Origin: Verrucomicrobiota bacterium
Lineage (GTDB): Bacteria > Verrucomicrobiota > Verrucomicrobiia > Limisphaerales > J093
NCBI GenBank assembly: GCA_022710935.1
Contig: JAKLFY010000013.1
Span: 1-64,000, forward strand
Direction of reading: 5' to 3'
DNA length: 64,000 nt
Shown in pieces: positions 7,984-18,800 of this stretch; positions within the stretch are counted from its first letter, which is position 1; each line of letters starts with the position of its first letter. The notes below the pieces were generated by a model that had not been told where the DNA came from, ran no database searches, and worked only from the letters and a program-made list of their open reading frames with translations. The position numbers and the translations under genes were made by a program.

Positions 7984-10900
7984 ATGCACCTAAAACTCAT
8001 ACAAGGATTCCTGGTGACGGCTTTGGCCGGCGCGACGGCGCTGGCCGGATCGTTCACCTCGGACTTCAGCGACCCCAACCAACTGGGGCTCTGGTTCAGC
8101 GGCAGTGCGGTGATCGAGGATGGGCATCTGGCCCTCACTCCAGCGGCTAACAGCTTGCAGGGAACGATGGTTGTGGACGATCTCGACTCCTACCAGGCTC
8201 TCGAGAGTTTCACCGTCACCTTCAAACTCCAAATCGGACCCGGTTCCGGAAATCCAGCCGACGGCTTCAGTTTCTCCTTCGGACAGGATGTGACTGCCGG
8301 CTCGAACTTCGGCGAGGAGGGCGGCACCACCACAGGCATCAGCGTCTGCTTTGACATCTATGACAACGGCGCAGGCGAAGCGCCGGCGGTGGACGTCAAG
8401 TACAACAACGTCACGATCGCAAGCACCAAGTTCGCCAAAGCCGACATGGTGACCAGCTCGTTCGTGGATGTGTCCATCCAACTCACCCGATCGGGCACCC
8501 TGAACGTGAACTACAAAGGCCAGCCGCTTTACGCCAATCTCCTCCTGCCCGAATTCGTGCCGGTCGAGGGATTGTTCGCATTCGGCGCGCGCACGGGCGG
8601 CGAGAATGCGGCTCAGTGGATGGACGACCTGAACATCCAGACGGTCGTGGCCGCTGCGCCGACACCGCCGTCCGTCACGGCAAACCCGCAGAACCAGACC
8701 GTCGATGAGGGGGCCAACGCCACCTTCACCGTCGGGTTCGACGGCTCGGCGCCACTGGCCTTTCAGTGGTACAAGAACAACACGGCGATCGACGGGGCGA
8801 CCGCCCCGACGCTGACCCTGACGGCGGTCTCGTTCAACGACAACCAGGCCAAGATCAAGTGCGAGGTCACCAACACCGCCGGATCGGCGACTTCGACCGA
8901 AGCGACCTTGACCGTTGTGCGCGATGACACGCCGCCGGTGTTGGTTTCCGCGAAGGGCAGCACCGATTTCCTGGGCGTGGTCCTGACGTTCTCCGAGCCG
9001 ATCGATGAGGCCACCGGCGGCAACAAGGACAATTATGCCATCGCCGGTCTCACGGTGAATTCGGCGACGGTGTTGGGTGCGAACGTGGTCCTGGCGACCA
9101 CAAAACAGAACGAAGGCGCCACCTACACCGTGGTCGTGAACAATGTGAAAGACCGCTCGGTCCTCGGCAACACGATCGCCGCGAACAGCCAGGCGGAGTT
9201 CAAGACCTTTATGTTCATGCTGGGCCGCGTCCTCCACAAGAAATACAACGGCTTCGACGACAACAGCGGCGGCACCCCCGCCAACCTGTTCGCCGATCCC
9301 CGCTATCCGAACCAACCCGACCGGATGGACCTCATGCCGATGTGGGAGTACCCCGCCAATGGCGCGGGCCGCGACGCCGTCGCCGACCCGACCCGGAACT
9401 ACTTCGACACGCTCGAGGGCTTTTTCATCCCGCCCGAGGACGGCAACTACGTCTTCCTCACCGCCGGGGCCGACCGTTGGTGGCTCTATCTGAGCACCGA
9501 CGACGATCCGGCGAACATGGTAATGATCGCCGGGGAGCCGGGCGGGTGGAGCGATCCACGCGGCTGGGTGCAGATCTATTCGGGCAGCCTCGAGAATCGT
9601 CGATCCGACTATTCAACCCTGAACCAGTGGCCGACAGCCCCGACCATCACCCTCGAGAAGGGCAAACGGTATTACATGCTCGAAGTCCATCACGACCCCA
9701 GTTGGTGCGGGGCCGACGACTTCAGCGCGACTTACATCAAGGAAGGCGATCTGGATCCGGCGAATGGCTCAGCGCCGACCCTGACCGGCAATGTCGTCGG
9801 CTGCTATGTGGATCCGACCGGCAGTTCGGTCACGATTACTCAACAACCGGCCGACGCGACGCAGGAAGTGGGGCGCAGCGTGGTGTTTACCGTGGTCGCG
9901 ACCGGGACTTCCGCCTATGGCGCAGCCCTCACCTATCAGTGGCAGAAGATGGCTCCCGGCACGAGCACGTGGACCGACATCGCCGGCGCCACATTTGCCT
10001 CGTACACCACGCCGCTGGTGACGCTCGCCGACAACGGAACCAAGTTCCAGGTCGTCTGCTCCGTGCCGGCCGTCGTTCAGCCGAGCGCGACAGCCACACT
10101 GACGGTGGTTTCGGACATCACGCCGCCCAGGCTGGCGGGGGCCGGGGCGCTTCCCAGCCAGACAGGAGCCACATTCGATGTGGGCGTCACCTTCAACGAG
10201 AAAGTCGATGCCGCCACGGCCGGGACCCAGTCCAACTACACCCTGTCAGCGGGCACCATCACCGGCATCACGTTCTACGAAGGTTCGCCGGGCGCTGTCC
10301 TGACCGTCTCGGGATTGACAGTGGGCAGCACGTACACCGTCACGGTGCAGAACGTGAAGGATCTTGCCGGCAACCCCATGACCAGTGAATCGAAGAACTT
10401 CAAGGTGTCCGCGATGAAGTGGGGCGTCGTGGGCGCCAACGAAGCCGCCCTCGGCAACGGCGTCCTCGCCACCGCCGAGAACGCATTCGACGTCTACAGC
10501 GATGGCGTCGGCGAATGGGGCACGTACGATGAGGCAACCTTCGTCTACGAAGAAGTCACCGGCGACTTCGACAAAGTGCTCCGCGTCGAGTACCAGGATG
10601 CTTCGAGCCAATGGGCCCGCGCGGGTCTCATCGCCCGCGACGTCACCAACTTCGGCGTCGATCGGGCCACCCAAGACGCCGGCGCAGCCGGGCGTTACCA
10701 GAAGGTGCACGTGAACCCGGTGCAGACCGCGATGGGCACAGCGGGCAACAACAGTTGGGAAGGCAACCGGCGCCTGACGACCGGAGCCGCCACAACCAGC
10801 GCCGGCGGCGGCGGCACGCCGCTCTATCCGAACGCGTGGTGCCGTCTCCAACGCACCGGCCAGACGTTCATCATCTTCCGGAGCGATGACGGAATGAACT

Positions 10901-11997
10901 GGACGCAGCTTGGCGCCAGCACGTTCGACCCGGCCATGCCGGCCACGCTCTTCGTCGGGCCGGAGTTCTCGCCCGAACTCGGCAACATCAGCGATGAAGG
11001 CCTGAAACGCCCGTTCGTGGCGAAGTTCCGCGATTATGGCAACTTCACGCCATTCATCCCTCTGAAGATCGCCTGGATCAGCTTCCATGCGGACGCCAAT
11101 ACCCCGGACGCCGATGCCTTGGCCGCGGGCTTCACGCGGGCTCCCGATGCCGGCTACACCGACCTCCTGGCTTCTGCCGGGCACCAGGTGACCCGCTTCC
11201 TCACGTCTGGCACGCCCGATACGGCGCTGCTGAATACGTTCGACGTCGTGATCGTGAGCCGGTCCGTGCCCAGCGGCGACTATCAGGATCCTCCCGAGAC
11301 GCTGGCCTGGAACGGGATCACCGCTCCGATGATCATGATCAACGGCTACATCCTGCGGAACAGCCGCCTTGGCTTCGTGACGGGCGGCAACATTCCGGAC
11401 ACGGCCGGCCCGGTGAAGCTGTTGGCCCAGAGACCGACGCACCCGATCTTCGACGGAGTCGCGCTCGGGGCGGACAACACCATGGTGAACGACTATGCGC
11501 AGCCCGTCACCTTCAACGGCACCGTGCAGCGAGGCATCTCCGCCAACACCGACCCTCTGGCCGGTGGCGGAACCCTGCTCGCCACCATCGCGGCTGCCGG
11601 CGATCCCGCCAACGGCGGCCTGGCGATCGCCGAATGGTACGCTGGCGCTCAGATGGCCACTGCCGCGGGCGACAACCTGGGCGGCCACCGGTTGGTCATG
11701 CTGACCGGCAGCCGTGAGGCATCGGGCCTGACCTCTCATGGCGCCGGCATCTACGACCTGACTGCGGACGGCGGCAAGCTGTTCTTGAACGCCGTGAATT
11801 ACATGGCCCAGCCGGTTGTTCTGTTCACCGCCATCACCAGGAATGCAAACGGAACGATCACCCTCGAGTGGGAGGGTGGCGGCACACTCCAGGCCGCATT
11901 GTCCATCACCGGACCATGGGAGGACGTCGCCGGCGCCACCAGCCCATACACGTTCGCGCCGCAGGCGCCTGTGATGTTCGGACGCATCATCAAGTAA
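7984..11997 (+). CDS. Secreted multidomain lectin-like/Ig/PA14-like protein
   Basis: This 1337-residue protein starts with a signal peptide (MHLKLIQGFLVTALAGATALA). Approximate order: ConA/L-type-lectin-like domain (22-222, with FDIYDNGAGEAPAVDVKYN and FAFGARTGG); Ig-like domain (226-310, QWYKNNTAI); SbsA-like Ig domain (313-405); a PA14-like segment (about 408-610, GFFIPPEDGNYVFL); Ig-like (618-705); a second SbsA-like domain (708-800); a DUF1349/concanavalin-type region (about 805-1010); a flavodoxin/ThuA-like domain (about 1030-1270); and a short C-terminal module with TLEWEGGGTLQAA. The layout suggests an extracellular or cell-surface carbohydrate-binding protein. The lectin domain and the C-terminal module are both shared with the protein at 30011-33721. 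A strong terminator follows. Confidence 0.8.
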   Translation: MHLKLIQGFLVTALAGATALAGSFTSDFSDPNQLGLWFSGSAVIEDGHLALTPAANSLQGTMVVDDLDSYQALESFTVTFKLQIGPGSGNPADGFSFSFGQDVTAGSNFGEEGGTTTGISVCFDIYDNGAGEAPAVDVKYNNVTIASTKFAKADMVTSSFVDVSIQLTRSGTLNVNYKGQPLYANLLLPEFVPVEGLFAFGARTGGENAAQWMDDLNIQTVVAAAPTPPSVTANPQNQTVDEGANATFTVGFDGSAPLAFQWYKNNTAIDGATAPTLTLTAVSFNDNQAKIKCEVTNTAGSATSTEATLTVVRDDTPPVLVSAKGSTDFLGVVLTFSEPIDEATGGNKDNYAIAGLTVNSATVLGANVVLATTKQNEGATYTVVVNNVKDRSVLGNTIAANSQAEFKTFMFMLGRVLHKKYNGFDDNSGGTPANLFADPRYPNQPDRMDLMPMWEYPANGAGRDAVADPTRNYFDTLEGFFIPPEDGNYVFLTAGADRWWLYLSTDDDPANMVMIAGEPGGWSDPRGWVQIYSGSLENRRSDYSTLNQWPTAPTITLEKGKRYYMLEVHHDPSWCGADDFSATYIKEGDLDPANGSAPTLTGNVVGCYVDPTGSSVTITQQPADATQEVGRSVVFTVVATGTSAYGAALTYQWQKMAPGTSTWTDIAGATFASYTTPLVTLADNGTKFQVVCSVPAVVQPSATATLTVVSDITPPRLAGAGALPSQTGATFDVGVTFNEKVDAATAGTQSNYTLSAGTITGITFYEGSPGAVLTVSGLTVGSTYTVTVQNVKDLAGNPMTSESKNFKVSAMKWGVVGANEAALGNGVLATAENAFDVYSDGVGEWGTYDEATFVYEEVTGDFDKVLRVEYQDASSQWARAGLIARDVTNFGVDRATQDAGAAGRYQKVHVNPVQTAMGTAGNNSWEGNRRLTTGAATTSAGGGGTPLYPNAWCRLQRTGQTFIIFRSDDGMNWTQLGASTFDPAMPATLFVGPEFSPELGNISDEGLKRPFVAKFRDYGNFTPFIPLKIAWISFHADANTPDADALAAGFTRAPDAGYTDLLASAGHQVTRFLTSGTPDTALLNTFDVVIVSRSVPSGDYQDPPETLAWNGITAPMIMINGYILRNSRLGFVTGGNIPDTAGPVKLLAQRPTHPIFDGVALGADNTMVNDYAQPVTFNGTVQRGISANTDPLAGGGTLLATIAAAGDPANGGLAIAEWYAGAQMATAAGDNLGGHRLVMLTGSREASGLTSHGAGIYDLTADGGKLFLNAVNYMAQPVVLFTAITRNANGTITLEWEGGGTLQAALSITGPWEDVAGATSPYTFAPQAPVMFGRIIK

Positions 11998-12020
11998 ACA
12001 ATCGACCCTGTTCGCACACA

Positions 12021-12052
12021 GAGGCCGGGGTTCGCCCCGGCCTCTCTTCTTT
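12021..12052 (+). terminator. Rho-independent terminator after the lectin/Ig gene
   Basis: A perfect 10-bp stem (GAGGCCGGGG at 12021-12030 with CCCCGGCCTC at 12035-12044) and a TTCG loop is followed by TCTTCTTT. It lies 24 bases after the stop codon at 11997. Confidence 0.9.
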
Positions 12053-12053
12053 G

Positions 12054-14366
12054 GTGAAACGTTCCAGCCAAACCGCCCGGCCCTCGGTCCCCTCCCGAGG
12101 CGCGCTGGCGGATCGACCGCCCGCCAGTCCGGCGTCGCCGTGCCGGGCTCCGCATCGCCATCGATGGTTTTTTCGGATTGCTGCGGCAATCGTCGTCCCG
12201 CTGCTGTGTGTTGGCCTGATGGAAACCGGTCTTCGCCTCGCCGGGTACGGGCGCCCCACCTCGTTTTTCCTGCAAACGATCGCCGGCGGCACCAACACCC
12301 TGATCGACAACACCTGGTTCGGTCTCCGCTTCTTCCCACCCGCCCTTGCGCGCAGTCCCGCGCCCATCTCATTCCCAGCCGAGAAGCCGGCCAACACGTA
12401 TCGGATCTTTCTCTTCGGCGAATCCGCGGCGCTCGGCGACCCGCGTCCGGCGTACGGGGTTGGGCGCTGGCTCGAAGTCCTCCTGCGCGATCGGTTCCCC
12501 GGACGCGCGATCGAGGTGGTGTGCGTGGCCATGACCGCCATCAACTCCCACGCCCTGCCCCCCATCGCCCGCGCATGCGCGCGGCTCGATGCCGACCTGT
12601 GGATCGTCTACGCCGGCCACAACGAAATGGCCGGGCCGTTCGGCGCCAACACGGTGTTCGGTCTGCAAACGCCGCCCCGCTGGGTGGTGCGCGCGAGCCT
12701 CAGCGCCCAACGCCTTCGCACGGGACAATTCCTGGCCGCTCTTCTCCGCAACCGTGGACGCGCGTCCTCCCCACCCGATGCCTGGGGCGGATTGGGGATG
12801 TTCCGGGACCGGCACCTGCCACTCGATCACCCGGGCCGGGAACGGGTCTACCGGCACTTCCGGCAAAACCTCTCCGACCTGGTCCGAACCGGCATCCGCT
12901 CCCGCGTCCCCATCCTTCTGAGCACTGCCGCCAGCAACCTGAGAGATTGCGCGCCCTTCGCCTCCTCGCCGCTCCCGAACACGGGCGGCACCAGCGCGGC
13001 GCGGTTCGAGGCCCTGTGCCAAGGCGGCGACCGCCTGGCCGCCGCGGGACACTGGGCCGGAGCGGCGACACAGTTCGAGGCGGCGCTCGGACTCCACCCG
13101 CGGTCCGCTGAGCTCCACTATCGACTCGGCCAAAGCCTCGCCGCTCTGGGCAACACAAACGCCGCGGCAACATGCTTCGAGCAGGCGCGCGATCTCGACA
13201 CCCTCCCGTTCCGCGCGGACTCGAGGATCAACACGATCCTCGGAGGAATTGCGCGCCAATACGCGGACCGGGGCGTGCTGGCTGTGGATGCCGCAGATGT
13301 CCTCGGCCGGCAGAACTCCGCGGGCGTCCCCGGCCAGGAGTCGTTTTACGAACATGTCCACCTGAATCCCGAGGGCAATTATCGCCTCGCCCGCGTCTGG
13401 GCGGACGCGATCGTCCCGCTGCTCGCAGGCACGGAGAGAAACCGGACTGCCTCATGGCCGGAGTTCGAGGCCTGCGCCCGCCCCCTCGGGCTCACCGATT
13501 GGAATCGCCACGCCGCACTCGATGAAATGCTGCGGCGCATTCTCGATGCCCCATTCACCAACCAGCTCGACCACGCTGTCCGACTTGACCATTTCCGACG
13601 CCAGCTCGCCGGGACGCGCGCGCGGATGCAGGCCCGGGCGCCGTCCGAACTGCGTTCGAGTTACGAGGACGCGATTCGCAACCGCCCCGCCGACCATTGG
13701 CTGCACCACAACTACGCCGAGTACCTCAACAACTCGGGCGACCTGGCCCAGGCCGCCGCCCAAATGGGGCAGATGCGCGACCTGATCCCGCACCACTTCG
13801 CGGCTCACCTGCATCTCGGACGCCTGCTCGCCCGCCAGAAGCAATTCGAGGAGGCCAGGGCATCGCTCGAAGCCGCCTTGATCCGGCGTCCGGACCTCGC
13901 CGAGGCCCATGTCGAGCTGGGCCAGATCGCGGCCAGCCAAAAGGAGTTCGAGGAGGCGCTGGCCCATTTTGATGCCGCGATCCAAAGGCGCCCCGAAAGC
14001 GCTCGAGTCTATCTGCGGCGAGCCGACGTGTTGATGGCCCTCAGGCGCCGCGGGCCGGCCCTCGATTCTCTCCGTGAAGCCATCCTGGTGGACCCCGCGT
14101 TCTGGGAGGCCCGGTACCACTTGGGGATCGAACTGGCAACCGACGGCAAAGTCGCCGACGCCCAGGCCGAACTGGCTGAAGTCGTGCGTTTGCGACCGCA
14201 GCATGTCCTGGCCCGTTTGAACCTCGGCAACCTCCTGGTGCGACAGGGGCGCGTCGAGGAGGCGCTGACGCAGTTTCGCGAGGTGCTCCAGTTGGATCCG
14301 GGAAACCAGACCGCAAGAGACTCCGCCGCCGCTCTCGAGCGCCGCCCGGATCGAGAGAATCCTTGA
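12054..14366 (+). CDS. Membrane SGNH-hydrolase-like protein with TPR repeats
   Basis: The frame is open from 11868, but that part overlaps the previous gene and its terminator. GTG at 12054 (VKRSSQTARP) is the first reasonable start and gives about 770 residues; no clear Shine-Dalgarno sequence supports it. One transmembrane or signal-anchor helix lies near residues 38-57 (FRIAAAIVVPLLCVGLMETG). An SGNH/GDSL-type domain follows with block I (FGESAALGD), block III (YAGHNEMAGPFG) and a block V-like HLNPEGN before ARVWADAIVPLL. TPR units interrupt it (about 350-400) and fill the C-terminal third (about 540-765, with A-x-L-x-RP-style helical pairs). The probable role is an envelope esterase or acyl-carbohydrate hydrolase with a protein-interaction scaffold. 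Start and substrate are uncertain. Confidence 0.7.
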   Translation: MKRSSQTARPSVPSRGALADRPPASPASPCRAPHRHRWFFRIAAAIVVPLLCVGLMETGLRLAGYGRPTSFFLQTIAGGTNTLIDNTWFGLRFFPPALARSPAPISFPAEKPANTYRIFLFGESAALGDPRPAYGVGRWLEVLLRDRFPGRAIEVVCVAMTAINSHALPPIARACARLDADLWIVYAGHNEMAGPFGANTVFGLQTPPRWVVRASLSAQRLRTGQFLAALLRNRGRASSPPDAWGGLGMFRDRHLPLDHPGRERVYRHFRQNLSDLVRTGIRSRVPILLSTAASNLRDCAPFASSPLPNTGGTSAARFEALCQGGDRLAAAGHWAGAATQFEAALGLHPRSAELHYRLGQSLAALGNTNAAATCFEQARDLDTLPFRADSRINTILGGIARQYADRGVLAVDAADVLGRQNSAGVPGQESFYEHVHLNPEGNYRLARVWADAIVPLLAGTERNRTASWPEFEACARPLGLTDWNRHAALDEMLRRILDAPFTNQLDHAVRLDHFRRQLAGTRARMQARAPSELRSSYEDAIRNRPADHWLHHNYAEYLNNSGDLAQAAAQMGQMRDLIPHHFAAHLHLGRLLARQKQFEEARASLEAALIRRPDLAEAHVELGQIAASQKEFEEALAHFDAAIQRRPESARVYLRRADVLMALRRRGPALDSLREAILVDPAFWEARYHLGIELATDGKVADAQAELAEVVRLRPQHVLARLNLGNLLVRQGRVEEALTQFREVLQLDPGNQTARDSAAALERRPDRENP

Positions 14367-14480
14367 CCACTCCAACGCAGAACACAAACTCGACTTGTTT
14401 GCGGCAGATTTCAGCGGTCAGGAATTCCAACGAAGCTCCGCCTCAAACCGGCGAGTGAGCCTCGGACTTCGAATCGGCTT

Positions 14481-15755
14481 ATGACACTGCAAGACGCCAT
14501 GATCGAAATCGCGCGGCGGGCCAAGGCCGCCTCGCGCGAACTGGCCGGTCTGTCGACATCCGACAAGAACCGCTGCCTCGAGTCGATGGCCACGGCCCTC
14601 GAAACGTACACGTCCCAGATCGAGATGGAGAACCGGCGCGACCTCGAAATCGGGGCGCAAGCCGGCTTGTCCCGAGCGATGCTCGACCGGCTGCGCCTGG
14701 ACGACAAACGGATCGCGGCGATGGCCCGCGGACTCCGCGAGGTTGCGGCCCTGCCCGATCCGGTCGGTCGGTTGCTCGAGGAGCGGGTGCGTCCCAACGG
14801 ACTTCGCCTCCGGAAAGTGTCGACGCCCATTGGCGTGATCGTGATCATTTACGAAAGCCGGCCGAATGTGACCGCCGACGCCGCGGGCCTCTGCTTCAAG
14901 TCCGGCAACGCAACCATTCTGCGCGGGGGCAGGGAAGCCCTGAACTCCAACCGCGCGATCGCGTCCATCCTGGTCGACGCGGGCAGGGAAGCCCTGCCGG
15001 CGTTTCCGGAACACGCGATCCAGTTGGTGCAGACCCCCGAGCGCGAGGCCATCCCGGCACTCTTGTCGCTGAGTCAATACATCGACCTCTGCATGCCGCG
15101 GGGCGGGGAGGGGTTGATCCGGGCGGTGGCGGACTGCTCGAAGGTGCCGGTGATCAAGCATTACAAAGGCGTCTGCCACGTTTTCGTGGACCGCGCCGCC
15201 GACTTCGCAATGGCCGAGCAGATCGTTCTCAACGCCAAGTGCCAGCGCCCGGCTGTCTGCAATGCGACCGAGACGCTGCTCGTCGATGCCCCGATCGCCG
15301 CGTCCTTCCTGCCGGGCGTCGGAAAACACCTCGAGCAGCGGCAGGTGGCGTTGCGTGTGGATGAAGCGGCCCTGGCGATCCTGCAGCCGCATCTGTCCGG
15401 ATTGCGCGGCGCGACCGAGCAGGACTGGTTCACGGAGTACAACGACCTCGTCCTCAACGTCCGCGTGGTCGAGGGTGTGGACGCCGCCGTCGCCCACATC
15501 AATCGCTACGGCTCAGCCCATTCGGACGCCATCGTGACCGCCGACGAAGCGCGCGCCCGGCGGTTCCTGGCGGGTGTGGATTCCGCCGCCGTCTACTGGA
15601 ATGCGTCGACGCGCTTCACCGACGGAGGCGAGTTTGGCATGGGTGCGGAGATCGGGATCAGCACCGACAAAGTGGGGGCGCGCGGCCCGATGGGACTCGA
15701 GGAGTTGACCAGTTACAAGTGGCTGGGGTTTGGCCAGGGCCAGGTGCGCGCGTGA
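14481..15755 (+). CDS. proA: Gamma-glutamyl phosphate reductase
   Basis: ProA catalyses the NADPH-dependent reduction of gamma-glutamyl phosphate to glutamate-5-semialdehyde, the second step of proline synthesis in the cytosol. The 424-residue length is typical. Signatures include PIGVIVIIYESRPNVTADAA, CFKSGNATILRGG and NAKCQRPAVCNATETLLV, where Cys260 is the catalytic nucleophile. The usual Thr and Gly in this loop are replaced by Cys and Ala (NAKCQRPAVC rather than NAKTQRPGVC), but the catalytic Cys is kept. FTDGGEFGMGAEIGIST near the C-terminus is canonical. No proB is adjacent. It lies on the same strand as the TPR gene, about 115 bases downstream. Confidence 0.95.
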   Translation: MTLQDAMIEIARRAKAASRELAGLSTSDKNRCLESMATALETYTSQIEMENRRDLEIGAQAGLSRAMLDRLRLDDKRIAAMARGLREVAALPDPVGRLLEERVRPNGLRLRKVSTPIGVIVIIYESRPNVTADAAGLCFKSGNATILRGGREALNSNRAIASILVDAGREALPAFPEHAIQLVQTPEREAIPALLSLSQYIDLCMPRGGEGLIRAVADCSKVPVIKHYKGVCHVFVDRAADFAMAEQIVLNAKCQRPAVCNATETLLVDAPIAASFLPGVGKHLEQRQVALRVDEAALAILQPHLSGLRGATEQDWFTEYNDLVLNVRVVEGVDAAVAHINRYGSAHSDAIVTADEARARRFLAGVDSAAVYWNASTRFTDGGEFGMGAEIGISTDKVGARGPMGLEELTSYKWLGFGQGQVRA

Positions 15756-15819
15756 TCGGCTGTCCGAGATAGGGGTCAAACCATGACATTGTCGTGACTG
15801 AGGGGTTGCCCGCGCTGCG

Positions 15820-18800
15820 TCACTTGACCACCAGTGTCACGCTCTCCGAATGGCTGTTGAACTCGGGCGCGTACATGCACTGGACTGTCGCGAGGCCGCT
15901 CTCGTACTCGCCGCGCAATTGAATGCGCATCGAGTACTCGAAGACGTAGGTCCCGGCGCGCAGGCGGTCGATGAAGAAGTGGCTTGCGGTATCGCGTGTC
16001 GATTCGTAGTAGCCCAGGCCGTCCTGATACCGGTAGCCGGAGAGGACATTGACCGGCTCGGTGCCGCTGCCGCGCTGATCTTTCAGATGCACGAACTCGA
16101 TGTCCCGATCCGTCCGCAGCTCGATCCGCACCACCAGTTCGTCGCCCACCGACAGCGGGCCACGCGCTTCGTCGAGCACGGGGCCGTTGATCGTATTGCG
16201 TTTGGTATACAGCGTCTTGACGAGCTTCAATGGCGTCCGCTCGTGCGGCCTCACCTTGGCAATGTCTTCCAGGTACTGCCAATGTACGCTGCCCCAGGCC
16301 ACACCCGCATCCTGCTTGCGCACGGTGATCTTGCCAAACGACGGCTTGATCTCGGCGCTCGCAAACCGGCGTTCGTAGAAGCCGGTCCCCGCTTCGGGCG
16401 GGGCGGTGTCTGTCGCCGGCCTGTCCTGCGCGCGCGAAGTCGAGGAGCCGCCCGGAACAAGCGGCGTGATCGACAGGCCGCCCAGATTCACATCGACCAA
16501 CCGATCGCTCGCCAGCAGGTCGCGTCCGCGCCGCAACAGCGCGTAGACGGCGTCCGCCGTCGCCTTCGTGGTGCGCCAGTCCTGGGTCTGTTTCTGTTTG
16601 ATGAGCCAGACCTGGCAACCGTCCACGACGGCGGCGTCTTTGGCCACTTCGTCGAAGGCCTCGATCATCAGCGCCTGGGTTTCGACCGGCGCGTCGTGCC
16701 ACCACCAGCTCGATTCGGCGTCGCGCCAATAGCGCCCCAACTCCGGATCGGTAACCGACCTCTCTTTCAACGATTTCAGGATCGCCTCGGCGGTCGCCGT
16801 GTCGCCGAACCGGTTCAGCGCAAGCGCCAGGTGTCCCTGGGATTGCCGCGCGCGCATTGACAACGCATAGCGCTTGGCCTGGTCGAGGAAGTAGTCCAAC
16901 GCCGTCCGGTGTTGCTCCGCCACGGGCTTGTCTTTGAGGTAGAAGCTGCGGGCGTACAAATAGAGGGCGATCTGTGGGGTGAGCTGGCTGGCCCCCGTCG
17001 TGATCTGCCGCTTGAGAATGTCGCGATAGGTCTCGTCGAGCCACGCATCGAGCCGGTCCAGCGCCCGGATCGCGGGGGCGACATCAACGTCCACGCCGAG
17101 GTGACGGAGGCGGCCGAACCCGGCGACGATGTAGAGCGTGATGTAGTCGCTGCCGCGCCCGCCCGGGAACCACGGCCAGGAGCCATCGTCCAACTGCGCT
17201 TCCCGGACCTTGCTCAGGGCGTTGGCCTGTTCGCTGTCGAGCCGGTTGTCGTCGAACAGGACGCCGATGTTGCGGCGCGCCTCGCTCTCCTGCTGAGCCT
17301 CGCAGACCCAGGGCGATTCTTCGAGCATGACGCCTTTGAGGTCCTGGTTCTTTTCGAGCGGGCTGTCGAGGGCCGGCGTGGCCTTCCATTGATCGAAGAT
17401 GCGGCGGATCTTCGGATCCGAGTTTGCGATGAAGCGGGCGAGCGCGTTGGCGTAGTACCGATTGAAGACCTGCTCGTTGCATTCGTATGGAAACTCCATC
17501 AGGTAGGGCAGGGCGAGCACCGCGTACCAGGCCGGGTTCGACACCATCTGCACGGTGAGACTCTGGTGCCGCAGCGTTCGCGATTTGCCCGCATCCAGCA
17601 GCGCGGTGAACTCGAAACGGTTCGTGCCCGGGCCGACGATCGGCAGCGGGAGCGACTCGGTCACCGGGATCCGCCGCCCCAACACCGGGACCAGGCCCTC
17701 CTCGCCGTCGGAGACCGTGCCGGCCGCCGCAACCGCCTTGTACGTGAGCACCGAAAGCCCCTCGGGCACCGTCAGGCGCCACGCCACAGAGGTCGAGGCC
17801 CCGCCCGCCAGGTCGAACGAACGCTCCGGATTCCTGTTGCCGAGCAAAGCGTCGGCCGGCTGGTTGTTGAAGCCGTTGTTGAAGGTAAGCCGGACCTTGC
17901 CGCGCTGGGGCTTGTCGCCCGAGTTCGTGATCTTGACAGTGAACTCGACCACATCGCCCTCGCGCAGGAACCGCGGCGGGTTCGGCTGCACCATCAGATC
18001 CTTGGCCGTCACCGCTTTGGCCTCGATGAAGCCGGAGCGCAGCGCGCGATCGTGGGCAAACGCCAGGACACGCCACTCGGTCAGCGCCTCCGGCATCGTG
18101 AAGCTCAGGCGCACCACACCCTGCGCGTCGGCCACAAGGTGCGGATAAAAGAACGCAGTTTCGTTGAGGTTCCGCCGCGCCGACACGAGGTTCAGATCCG
18201 GCGCGGCTCGGCCCGGGCCCCCGACGGATCCGCCACCCGCCGCCTCGGCCTCGTCGTCCGGGGACTCCTTGAGACCGTAGCGCATCAGCATGGTCATCTC
18301 GGGCGCCGCGGCGGCTGGCGCCGACATGGGCGCGGACGGGACTGCGGCGGTCAGGGCCAGCGATTCAACCGCGCTATCAGCCACCACGCCCCGACGCGCG
18401 GGGACGCCGCCTGCCCTCATGAGCATCGCCGTCCCGGGGAATCCCCAGCCGGTCTGGATCAGGTCCGGCGGAAACGCGCGGTAGCCCTCGAGCACCGTTT
18501 CGAGTGACACCGGCCAATCCTGGCGAAACACGGCCAGGCCGCGCTCTTGATTGCCGAACACGGCCTGACGCCCCGTCCACTCCTGGCGAAACACCGAAAA
18601 ACGACTCGGCCAGTACAATGGAAGAAACGCGTCGAGCGAACGGTCGTAGAGCGTCGCCACCAGCTCCGGCAGCCGTTTCGAATCCGACGCATTGTTGACA
18701 CCCGCCTCCGCCGACAGCGCTGCGGGCTTGATGACGAGACTCCATGTCTCCTTCTTGCCCGGCTCGAGTTTCGATGTGAAATGCTCCCATTCGAGCTTCA

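Noticed and set aside
14481-15755. proA catalytic loop substitutions (NAKCQRPAVC) as sign of inactivity
   Set aside because: The catalytic Cys260 and its surroundings are conserved; the changes are in neighbouring positions and the protein is full length.
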